64,000 nucleotides of DNA from Isoetes taiwanensis (taxonomy: Eukaryota; Streptophyta; Lycopodiopsida; Isoetales; Isoetaceae), in the NCBI GenBank assembly GCA_021234155.1, contig JAJEKV010000038.1, positions 13,707,559-13,771,558 on the forward strand, read 5' to 3'. Position numbers and translations under genes: made by a program. Within the stretch, counting starts at the first letter, position 1; each line of letters begins with the position of its first letter. The notes beneath the pieces were generated by a model that did no database searches, was not told the origin of the DNA, and saw nothing but the letters and a program-made list of their open reading frames with translations. This document shows positions 13,711 to 24,279 of this stretch, one piece after another.

Positions 13711-14839
13711 GGGATTATTTTAACTCCAAAAATCATCACCAAACTGCTATTGTCTCTAGTTTTGTTTCTTTAATCTTTTTTTTTTACTCAAAAATAAATA
13801 CAAGGTTATGACTAATGCATTCTTTTCATATGCAATTGAAATATGCGAAATGAAGAGCAAGTTACAACATAGATGAGAGAGACAAATATTGCTGCTCAAT
13901 AGATGATAATTAGGGTTTGATAATAACAAATTGCATTATTTGCGAGGCAATTCCGCAATTCTCAAATTATTTAAGAGCAATATGGCAATGTAAATATCAT
14001 ACAAAAATATTTCATATTCCAATAAAACATTATGGGATCAATCCATGTTTTTCCAATTTATTTAACAAGGTGTATTCCATGTCACCAGTTTCTATCCCAG
14101 CTCGGTACTAATCTAATAATTTCACCCTGTAATCGCCATCCCTGATAGCCAAATATGGCATATAGAATAATAAAATCCCCAATTGAAAATCATCTCGTCC
14201 TAAAGTTTTGGATCGTAGATGTGGATTCGGGGTCTGTGTTGCTTGATTTTCAGAAGAGCCAGAGCATCACTGACCACTATGATTATATTTTATCCGCTCT
14301 CGATACTCTCAAGTTCGGCTCCATCATGTTACTTCAAGTGTTTGATGTGATAGGCTTGCTCTGCTGGATCTCGGGATTATGTGAACTTCACACATTTGTT
14401 CTCAACTCCAAAGGGTCAACTTCAATTTCTACTTATTTCCCTGCTGCCTCCAAAGTATCTCTTGATGTTCTTAGTCCTTATTGGACACCCAAATACCAAC
14501 TGAATAACCTCAATGCCTGCCTAGCATCTCCTTCAGTGCACACGGATAGATTCCACTGGAAAGTTTGATCTCTACCTAGGTTCCAGCTTGTAAACCGTTT
14601 CTCAGCCACTTTATTTTTCTAAAAGTCTCAAGAAGGACCCTGCTTAGGTTCTTTAACACCACAAACCTCTTAGAAACGCAATGGAAGCCTCTTTCAATAT
14701 TCATAAATAACGGCATGCTTTCGGTTTGATCTGACTGATGATTTTATCGGATTATTCTCTTCCACGATTTTTGATCGATATGTTCTTTGACCGATGTTTT
14801 AAGCCATTGACGGCAAACCCCAGGAATCACCAGAGCCTT
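13711..14839. other. Non-coding part of copy 1 with one open frame
   Basis: The plus strand is open for 137 codons at 14,155-14,568, but the matching stretch of copy 2 (about 48,290-48,720) is riddled with shifts and I recognise no domain on either strand. I do not call a gene. About 14,690-14,860 differs from copy 2, where other sequence occupies 48,830-49,220. Confidence 0.4.
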
Positions 14840-15031
14840 CGCTGCCTCTATTTTCGGCTTCCGGCCAATTATTTCATTGTTAACCGGTGAACTAATTTTG
14901 TATTGTTATTGCATCACCGCAATGTGGGGTAAGATATACCCCGTCGCCATCACGTTATTTCTTGAGCAACCCGCTTAGCGCTTTATTTGTTCATTACCGC
15001 TTTCTCCTTATCGTCGCGATTAATAGTTCCC
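14840..15031 (-). pseudogene. 3' tail of the ParB/methyltransferase-like gene, copy 1
   Basis: Lies directly beside the CACTA terminus at 15,032 and corresponds to 49,215-49,406 in copy 2. There the minus strand encodes the hydrophilic tail of the long gene that continues beyond the CACTA insertion. Here the reading frame is broken, and the far part of the tail is replaced by different sequence. It is a detached gene end with no upstream part in this copy. Confidence 0.45.
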
Positions 15032-15858
15032 CACTACAGAAGCGTCCATAGTCACCAAACCGCCGTACTCATTATCATGCACACTACACATTACAGCACA
15101 TTTTTACGGGTGATGCCAGATGCCACAATTCTGGTGTCACCCATAGCCTCACTCTTTTGTGTCACCAATGTCAAGAACTTGGTTTACACACTAGATAAGT
15201 CGCTATTATACCAAGTATAGCTACCGGCCATATAGCACGGATATGTCGCCGCCCACTGCGACATTATGGTGCCGGGCGCGGTTGTAAGCATCATATATGG
15301 GTATTTAGTTGTCACATATATAAACACGGGCCTCAAAATGGTCATTGTCCATCGTGCTGACATTATAAGGCGTTGCTATTTTAAAATCGAGTTGCTACAA
15401 CATATACCACTCGGGCAGTTAGTGTTAAGACCCACTGCGGACATTATAGGTGGTGTTATTAGCATCAAATATAATGGCATCTTTGTCACACGCTTTTGTC
15501 AATGTTTGAAAGTGGTTTACGAAGATGTCGTTCTGGAGCGCCAAGGAAATGTGCTGCCTCGCAGAACTTTTGGGGGTCCGCCTTCCGGGCGCTGGACTCT
15601 CCCTTTGGTGAGGGTGGCAAAGGGCAAAAGTTCCGGCCTGCTTGGCTTTGGGAAGGGTGCCACTGGCGTTTCGCCTAACAACAGCCGCCTTGACCATTTA
15701 ATAAACTCCTCTTGATCTCAACCTTATTTGCTAATTTAGGCAGCAAATATTTGGCATAACGGCGACCGCGAACCACGTTGGCGCAAGCGACTCACATAAC
15801 AAACTCTTTCTACATTAACAAGTTTCATACACCGGTCAAACGCCATTTGTAATAATTT
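15032..15858 (+). mobile_element. CACTA transposon left end, truncated (copy 1)
   Basis: Begins with CACTACAGAAGCGTCCAT, the counterpart of the intact terminus at 49,407. It continues with subterminal repeats of the type GTCAC, GACATTATA and TATTAGCATCAAATATAATG that match 49,430-49,890. It is cut near 15,855, where the sequence changes to the 950 bp repeat. The right half of the element is absent, so this copy cannot be mobile. Confidence 0.8.
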
Positions 15859-15861
15859 TTA

Positions 15862-16812
15862 AAATGGATAGTGTTAGTTTTCGGCGGAACTTATGTTACG
15901 CGCGTCTCCCTTTATGATCTTTTATTACGCTTATTCCACATATTTGAATTTTAGCTTTCTACTCTTCTTCAAATGGGATTAGGCCGCCGCTCTTCCAAAA
16001 TTTCATTTGAAAAATGTCTCCGGTTTCGAAGAGAAAACTTCCTTCTGCCATTAAAATATGCACCGAGTCGAGTAAAGTTTGGTGGGGTAGTAAAGGATGA
16101 ACGCAGTATAGGATGCATAGTTTGGATTGCGGTATTACTTTCGTTTTGAGCCCTTTCTGTAAAATCAACATGGTTTTAAGGGTTTGTTGTGTCTCACTTT
16201 AGGTATCCAGGAGTTAAATGAAGCTCAAAATGATTTTTGTTAGAATTAACAAATGTTTCATGCAGGATTTGCAAGCGCCTATATCTCTACTACTTTAGCA
16301 CCCCACAAAAACGCCATGCCCTTATGGATGGTAGAAGGCCTCAGAGATTGAATGTATGGCAGATACCCTCTTGCGATTCACAATTCATCGTTTGAGTCTG
16401 TGGCAGAGGCAAAATGTGGGTCAGTAAGCAAGAACATAGCTCCTTTGGTTTTTCTCTTTCCAGCTTCCTTTTTTCTTTATCTTTGGTTTCTATTGGGGTG
16501 TGCATAGAATCAACTGAACTGGTTATTTATAGAGCTATGGAGCTTGATCTCTACCCAACCGAGGAAGCACCCATGTCATCAGAGCAATTTCGACCCGAGA
16601 TGAGACACTCAAAACACAGCAGTTGTTTTTTCTCCTTCCTTCATTTCTTTGTGTTTGTTTGGCGGATAGTTTTGTTTCCAAATACAATTTTAGATCAAGG
16701 CAGGATATTGTTTTATAGGTAAAAGAAGGTTTGGTTGTTACTCTCCATGATTTCATTAATATCTAAGATCTACATCTATTTTGTTTCTTTTAATATTGTG
16801 ACTAATGTGTTG
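15862..16812 (+). repeat. 950 bp repeat, member 2 of 3 (extra copy at duplication breakpoint)
   Basis: Starts at TTTTAAAATGGATAGTG, which matches 46,910 in copy 2, and runs to AATATTGTGACTAAT, which matches 47,830. It is in the same orientation as the other members and sits exactly at the end of copy 1, after the truncated CACTA. It marks a second, smaller rearrangement. An open plus-strand frame at 16,414-16,722 spans the acceptor-plus-exon block, but the matching frames of the other members are not open. Confidence 0.8.
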
Positions 16813-17629
16813 AGCCAATGCATAGTGAGCAGCCATACTGGTAAAAGGAACAATTTCCACGCATGAAAAATAGCAGATAATATCTCATCAATTTGGTGAT
16901 TCAGCAGCGATAATACCTTATCAATCAATCTAGGTAGCTTCCATGCAACTCGGGGTCAAGGATACAATTTCAAGATCAAACACTTGTCTCTGCAATATTT
17001 TAAAACAAGGTCACTTTTCTCGGCAATTAGTTCTATCCGGAAATGCGAATAAACCGCATTACGGATTTTGGACGTATATCCGTGAGTGAAGCTAGTGATA
17101 TAAGGGATAGTTAGAGTGGCTATCTCGCCATATGGTTATACCCATCTATGCCTTTATTTGTAATTATTGTCATTATCTATGAACAGGTATCAAGCCATTT
17201 GTTCTAAAACTTGGTAGCTTTATTTTCTGAGAAATTGATGTCTTTATGGTTGTAAGAAGAAGATCTATATTCACGACAAAGAACAACAATGGTCGGAGAC
17301 ACGTATTACGTTTTGAAAGATATGTGGTGCCCGCAAAATTTTGTGCTCCTCTCAAATGTCCTGATTAAAAAATTACTAATTGTAAGTTGCAAAATTCGCA
17401 AAATGAGCAAAAATTGTATATAACAGTGCTTCCACAATAGTGTAGTCTTACTGAATATGCACATTATATGTATCCTATTCAAAGAGGTGATTATTTTCTT
17501 TCTGTCGTTGACGGCGTGAGCATACCCGGGTTGTGACTATGATTGTGACATTGCCCCGCATTTCGAAAGTGATAATGCGCTGGTATGTTTCTCTTCGTAT
17601 CCAAGCTTTAACGAATTAGCGCTTTTAAT
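16813..17629. other. Unique sequence, nothing seen
   Basis: No similarity to the duplicated unit and no recognisable gene or repeat. Confidence 0.4.
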
Positions 17630-18520
17630 CAAAGATTCTGTTTCGTCTAGCATGTATGCATTGTATGCGGGCCGTGATGCATGCATCGCGATGCTGGGTC
17701 GCTTAAGCATTTATTATGCGGAGTTCTTTCATCGACATTTCTGACGGCGCTTCTCTTCTCTCAAGAAGATCTTTATTCTCTTTGATTTGAATCCGTGTAT
17801 GTGAGGGCTCCCCGCTTGCTTCTGGCTTAATTGGCGCTTTCTTTCATGCCAGGTGCATGTCCTTTCTCTACTTTGGCTCTTCTTAGCCATCCCAACCTTT
17901 CGGCCCTCGATCCTAGTTTTGTTAAGGAAGTCCTTTTGGTATTCTCGGGCGGTTTGTTGTTTTCTTTGATGCGAGCCCCATTCTAGATCCCATCGATCCA
18001 GATACATCGGATCGCCATTTTATCGGTATGGTGCATGCATGTCTTGTGCATGCATGCAGCGGCGTATGCCTCTCTCGCTGGGAGTTCGCTTATTTTAGGC
18101 GCTTGCTCGCGATCAACTGCCCTCATCTACGCTTCTCTTCTCTCATAAGACCTTTATTCTCTTTGACCTGTTTCCCAAGTGAGGGGCTTCTTCTCGCCTC
18201 GGTTTGGCTAATTTGGCGCGCCTCATTGCCCTTTTCTTATAGCCTTCATCCCCGCGGACCTTTCGGGTCCTCGATCCTAGTTTGTTGGCGAAGTCCCGGT
18301 ATTCTTGGGCGAGCTGGAGCCTTCTATAGTTTTAGCAGTAAGACGGTGCTCGCCGATTCATGTGGAGCACGCAAGATTCTTGTTTCGATCTAGCATGTAT
18401 GTATCAGATAAGGCCGTGATGCATGACGCATGCTTTAATGCCGTTACGACATGAAGTTCTTCATCGACGCTTCATCGGCCAGCTTCTCTCGCCAGTATTC
18501 TTATTCTCTTTGAACCCACC
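17630..18520 (+). repeat. Tandem repeat, about 380 bp unit, roughly 2.4 copies
   Basis: Units start near 17,630, 18,010 and 18,380. Shared words are GATTCT-TTTCG-TCTAGCATGTATG, TGATGCATG, CGCTTCTCTTCTCTCA, TTATTCTCTTTGA, TTCGG-CCTCGATCCTAGTTTTG and GGTATTCT-GGGCG. The region has higher GC than its surroundings. No coding potential is recognised; it could be a satellite-like array or the subrepeats of a retroelement. Confidence 0.75.
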
Positions 18521-20429
18521 TCCTCTTTCGGTTTATTATATTTTGTACAAGTTATCATGTTTTTCCACCCGGCGGTGATGCTTTTTCCACCCACCGGGTG
18601 ATGCTATTCTCTCGCATACTTTCGCTTGTTACGTTGGTGATGTGCGGTGTACAAAGTTGGCGAAAGTGCCATCCGCTTTAAATCTCCAGCGCTGGGTTTT
18701 GGGAGCTGCATTCTATGCCTTACGCTGTCTAAGCCCTGTCGGTCAGGGTTTTTCCTCGAAAACCGAAAAGGGCTAGTTTTTAACTCGATAAGCTTTCAGC
18801 AGTACATCACCCACTCATCTTAGCATTGTATTTGTTCTTTAGTCCAAAATGATATAATTGGATTTTCCCTTTATTTTCGTGGGTAGTTCGATGTAAAAGG
18901 AAGCATCCAACGTCCAATCTATTGTAGAAATCAACAGATGAATGAGAAGCCTATCTATCTATGTGCACTTTTGTTGGTTTCATGAAGTCGCAGTTGCAAG
19001 AATCTATCAATTATTGGGGTGGAGGATGCAAGGCTTTGACCCAAAAATATTTGGGAGCATGCTTGCTATATGATATTTGTAGCAATGATGGCCGCAACAT
19101 GCAAGAAATACAAATCAACATCCGTAGCCAAATCATCTGATCTTTCAATACCTTAAGCTACAATAACTATGGATGATCACCAAGCCAAGAGTCATTTATT
19201 TGAAGGAAATTCTACATTCACCAATAAAGCTGCAAGGGGAGGATTTTATTCAATCGCTCGTGTTTAAAGGAAATATTCTTAGTGTAGAGTCAAGCTTCCT
19301 GAACCGATTAGCAAAGTTTTGTTAACCAAACTTTGAGCCGCCATGCTTTGATATTTATAACATGCCCCATGCCATTTCACTCATCCGTGCATTTCATTGG
19401 ATGTTCACAACATATTTCTTTTGCATTTATCCTTCCTCAGCACACCAAATGCTTTACTAAGGTCCATGAAAAGACCAATAGGTGAGATTTAAGAGACGCT
19501 AATTAGTGAAGGCTCACGCATAAGATCTTCCTAAGCACACAGGATTATACTATTTTGGCTTTTAAGTTAGTAACCATTTTGTTAACCGATAGAATGTACA
19601 GATGAAATCTAAACTAGAATATAAATGTTCCCTAGCAGCTGGCTCTAAAGTAGTAATAAAAAGCACATAGAGAATTGCTTCTATTTTATAACACCGCATA
19701 TAAAATACCCCCACCTATACCTGCCAACAGGATCTACAAGTATAGTTAATTTGAAGATAAAACTTGATAATTGTTTCTGGCACATTGATAATGACATTTT
19801 GACTTTTAATTTCAAAACTGCTTTTGTTAAAAATAAATAGAGTTTGCGTGTTGTTCTCTCCACTAGACTATACTGACTGATATTTTAAAAATGTGCATGA
19901 CCATAATCTTCTTAAAAGCTAATTGTTTGACTCAAGGAAAGCAAAAGTGCATCTCTATGTACCTTGATTCAACAACTTTTATTGCATTGCTTTTTGGTAT
20001 AAAGATCTATCATTCAAAGTCAATGTAGTTTACTAAACATTATGTTGTTGCATCGAGAATATATAACAACAATATTGTGGAAATACAATAGCTTTAAGTG
20101 ACATTGGTTTATGAAGGTCTTAAATAGCGATGGTATGGAGAATCCAATGTTGTTTATACCGGCTCTTCCTTTCTCGTGTACATGTTTGTTCCACTTTTTA
20201 GTAGAAAGCTTTTATTGTTATCTTCAATATCCGTCCGAAAGGGTCAATCCAGGCTGTTTTATCCTAATGTTTTTGGTAGCATGTTTATGATATCTTCGTG
20301 ATTCACTGGCAAGAGTAAGATGAAGCCTGCCCATTTATGTTTGATAATTAAATATTTATCTCTATCTCTGTGAGAACTACCACTTCCATACTTGGCCCTC
20401 GGGTTTTGCCAATTTTAAATCCCATGACA
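18521..20429. other. Unique sequence with a short direct repeat
   Basis: Contains two adjacent copies of a unit of about 22 bp (TTTTTCCACC-CGG-GTGATGCT) at 18,559-18,605. A GC-richer patch follows to about 18,780, then AT-rich sequence with no gene seen. The patch may be the end of the same repeat family as 17,630-18,520. Confidence 0.4.
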
Positions 20430-21366
20430 TGCAAAGATTGTGGCTAGAAATTCTCAAAATAGCAAGATTTTTTTCTTGAAGGACTTGAGCCTTTGGCTAT
20501 CCGAAAAAGACAGGAGTACAATGGGGACTAGCCAACTCAAGCAGGAGAATGTCCACCAGAAAGCAAAACCACCCCACCCAAATACAACAACATCTAAACA
20601 ATATGAAGAGCAAGCAAAACTCTCATAAGTAAGTATAAATCAAGATAAGGTTCTAAATACGCCACCTCATTAGCAATTGATGAGCACTGAATGCTTGGCT
20701 AATTCGTTGGGTACCAAGAAGGACTCGCGACCAACAACAAGCAAGACCTTTGAATATGAGAAGATTCCTTCTTTTCCAAATGGACCGTATGATCCGCATG
20801 CAGTAGGCTTCAAATGAAATGCCCCTTTTTGCCAAATTATCTCAACTACTTGGATAAAATCACACAATACCCTCGGCCACATTCAAATTGCAAATGGTAT
20901 AGGCCTTGAAGCCACAACTACATGCCCGACATGTCTACATAGAAGAAGCAATGCTCAATTGTTCGCCCCTCCAGGCACACATAAGGGACAAGTGCGACAC
21001 CTTCGGCTAAAATCCTCTGCACCCCAAAATATTAACGTTGCATAATGATGAGTGACTTGCCACCATAAAACAGAGTACTTTGAGATGGAGTAGCTTATCC
21101 CATACCCACTTCCCATACCGTCACGATCCCCCGGAATGACCAAAGGCCACTCGACGGTTGGAGGCAAGACGCCCAAAGATCAAGCAAGACCTTGTACATG
21201 GAATTCTCACCAACCATCTACTTTTGACATGCTCATGAACTACCCACAAATTTCGGACCCCGATGTGGTAGAGATGAGCTACATTTTTGAATTTATCGTG
21301 ACCATTTGGGAACAAGATAGTCCAAAAGGCTAACTGTAAAATTTCAGGCATGCCTTTACCTGTCAT
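20430..21366 (-). mobile_element. LINE (non-LTR retrotransposon) 3' fragment with zf-RVT domain
   Basis: On the minus strand, allowing several frameshifts, the fragment reads in order: KVLCFMWQVTHH (the KxxxFxW-VxH block before the zinc motif), CPLC, then IEHCFF and a following C/H region. After that come VLCDFI and RIIRSIWKRRNLLIFKG, the typical IWKERN-RIF ending of plant LINE ORF2 (zf-RVT, reverse transcriptase zinc-binding region). This lies about 20,650-21,090. The remaining 200 bp down to about 20,430 look like the 3' UTR (TGTATTTGGGTGG, CCATTGTACTCCTGTC). No reverse transcriptase core is present, so this is a 5'-truncated, broken copy. It is not a host gene. Confidence 0.75.
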
Positions 21367-23855
21367 ACTATATGTTGTTCATGGAATGAACATTTACGCG
21401 CTTGCCGCTGCGTATATTGCAAGCAGTGATACTTTTTGCCAATGAAGACCTCGAATTAAGATAAATGTGGCGCCTTTTAATGAATGTATTTTGATTGGAC
21501 ATTATGAGTAGGAAATGCCTATTTGCACAGATATTTGTTTAAATGTTGGTGTACTTTTCAAATGCAAGCAGGTCGTGGATGTATCTAAATGTCGTACATT
21601 TAAACCTAAAAGTGGATTATTCTTTATTTCTGTTATAATGGATTAACATAAACAAGAGTGGGGCTGATTTCCTAGACTCCCTACTCTGGCCAGAACAATG
21701 TGCATCATGGGGATTTGTTTTTCTTTTAACACAATGCTACATTGGTGGTTTATGACCTTTATTTCTATAATTTACAATCACTATTATAAGATTTTTATTA
21801 AGTAACATTGTATATATATTGTTATGTAGTATAATAATGTAGGGGTTTTCTTTGTGTTTTTGTAATGCTGTAAAGGTTTTCATAAGATTTCATGAAGCGA
21901 TTCGAATGGATGTACTAATGCACATCTAGAGTGCACCATTTCTAACAAGGGATTAGCCTTTTTTTTCATCAACCAACATCCAAGGCTCAAGCATAAACAA
22001 AACCCCCTCTTTATTTTAGGGGTCAAACATGCAAGCCTCAGATAGCATTTTAGGGCATTTTTAGGGCTTTGATTCCATACATATTTGTAGCTTTAGCTTT
22101 GACTCGTGACTGCTCTGGCGATTTCGCAAAGATTATGCTTTTGAGTAGCCAATATCTAAAAGGACCGTGATACAAATGACGGGTGATCATTTTTAAATGT
22201 TAAGTTCTTTCTGGCATCTTCAAGCTTTTCGCTATTGAAAGGGGCAACCGCCACGTAATTTTATCCAGCAGCTAGCTTGTGGTTCCTGCATCGGCATGTG
22301 GGATTATCAATGGTAGGGTATTGGATATTAAATCCCAAGAATGGATTTACAAACCGCATGGCGGGATTTCCTTACCGTCTGCTAAAAGTAAATCTGAGAA
22401 GAACCCCCTTCGTAATTGTGTGGTCCGACAAAGATATTGATGTGGAAACCTCCTCAGGAGGATCTGGTAGAATGTATTCCCGGAAGAATACCGTGGGAGG
22501 TAACTTGAATCGGGTCACTCTATCTCAAGTTCTAAATCAAAATCCCTAGTTACTTTCTGTGTTCTGCAACCGTGCATCTTGGCCCCGAAAAGATTTGAGC
22601 CCAGCCTATACTCCCCAACCCATTTCGATCCTGAAGATAGCAAACAGCGGAGGATGGGAGGTGAAGTTGCCCCGGCAGCGATTTCTCTCATACTAAAGGA
22701 TCAGAATTCAATATTCTGATGCTGCGATCACTATGGCTTCCCGGTCAGATCAGGGTGAGTCCAAGCTTGTCCTAACCGGGTTGTACAAAACATTCCGGCC
22801 CCTCTTTCCTCGAAAATCATAGGCTTTTTCACAATTGGAAGAATGCCCCCTCAAGTATATTTCTTTGTCATTTGTTGATTGTCCCTAGAAGATATCGGTC
22901 TGCATACACTGACATAAAGAACACCACAGAAATGCCCCGGCCATAGACTCATTTAGCTCCAATTTAGCCATCCAGTTTGAATTTCATGTAAATGTAGAAG
23001 ATCCTCCGCTTTCTGTGGAAACATGTAAAGGCCAAGCAAAATCACGAGCTTCGGTTGGCTAAATTTCCAGACCAAAGTGTTTGATTTTGACATACATTTA
23101 TGGAATTTATGCTTCAATTATTTGGTCAGAAATACTGCCCATCTAACCTACCGTCAGAAATGAGAAATAAAAGAAAATGCAACCCAAAGTACATCTTCAG
23201 CATGGCAAAGTACATGGAGTATTTCGGGCCGAATTAGGGCCTTTTTGTCCAAACGTTTCCTACATTGAGTAAGTAATCACAACGAACTCCCTTTGCTTTG
23301 CAATCTGCAGACTGGTATTGGGTTTCAGAAAGTTCATTACGGTGTGGCCTTTAACCAAGCATCCTTGGATATGGTACGCTTGCTCTGGAAGACATCACAA
23401 ACACAGGTATTTTACATTGATGACTTTGATTAGGTCGAGATAGGTTCTAGAAATCAGATTAAAATCTGAATAGCTCGTGGATCATTCCGGTATATTTGTT
23501 GAGATCTTGCACCGATGTTACGTATTATGCTTGTGATTGATACCAAAGACATTGCCATTTCCAAAATAAGCATATAAAAATACAATGCGCTTTACAATAT
23601 TTTGTGGGTATTTTAACTATTTTAAGCAAAGGATTCCCTTTGAACTAGTGGTACTGGTTTTATATTGGGCCATGGCCCCTTTCAAGAACCCCAGGATATT
23701 ATTGTTTTGCCCATTTATAACAGCGTGTTTGCGTATATTTGGGCCTTTTTGGTATGCAAATGGAAATACCTGTTTTGTTCCTTGATGTTATTGTGCTTTT
23801 TTAGTAATTAATGGTTAGACTCCATGTGCTAATTTTATTATGTTTATTTAGTTAG

Positions 23856-23870
23856 GGGCCCGAAGGGCCC
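23856..23870. repeat. Short perfect hairpin GGGCCC-GAA-GGGCCC
   Basis: Six-base GC-only stem with a three-base loop, followed by an AAATTTTTTTT run. In a plant nuclear context it has no clear role. It is not followed by a Helitron-type CTRR end. Confidence 0.6.
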
Positions 23871-24242
23871 AAATTTTTTTTAATATAATAATCAATACAA
23901 CCATTAATACGGTTAACATAAACTATTGCATTTAACACATTTAAATAATATCCCCCTTTAAACCCCCTTTGGTTTGGGCATATTCCACACCCAAGCTTCA
24001 TTTAGGGGCAACGAGCCGCTTGACATGGGCATATTTGCCGTGCTGAATACCTTATCGTAAACTTTCAACACAAGTATTAATCTCAAGTCTATGGAAACTC
24101 CTTGGTTTCTCCTATTATTTAAGGCAAATAGTTAAATTACCTTGGTTTCTTCTTATTAAAGTTGTTCATTCAACCTTTAGCCAGCATTACATTCATACAT
24201 ATATGCGCAACCATCCAAAAATCACATATTTAGATGATAAGG

Positions 24243-24279
24243 TTTTAGGGTCTAGAATTTTGGGTTTAGGGCTTTAGGG
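24243..24279 (+). repeat. Degenerate interstitial telomere-like motif
   Basis: Three spaced TTTAGGG words, the plant-type telomere unit, with interruptions. It is too short and imperfect to be a telomere tract. Confidence 0.5.

Larger units (their letters stand above)
381..15860 (+). repeat. Segmental duplication, copy 1 (about 15.5 kb unit)
   Basis: Collinear with the region from about 27,335 to 50,250 in the same orientation. Matching landmarks include 400/27,360 (CTGTTCCAACTACTTAA), 708/34,520, the GGA microsatellite at 5,769/39,721, the splice-donor block at 8,450/42,470, the TTTATTGCAG block at 13,397/47,528 and the CACTA terminus at 15,032/49,407. The copies differ by frequent substitutions and very frequent 1-5 bp indels. 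Copy 2 is about 550 bp longer between the first and last landmarks, apart from its inserted elements. Copy 1 ends abruptly near 15,855 inside the CACTA left end. The content is mostly non-coding and is itemised in separate entries. Confidence 0.9.

Noticed and set aside
14155-14568. Plus-strand ORF of 137 codons
   Set aside because: Not preserved in copy 2 (48,290-48,720), no domain, and the minus strand looks equally coding-like; reported only as a non-coding stretch.
23856-23870. Helitron 3' end hairpin
   Set aside because: The GC hairpin is there, but no CTRR end follows and no TC start was found.
24243-24279. Telomere or subtelomere boundary
   Set aside because: Only three interrupted TTTAGGG words; too short and degenerate.
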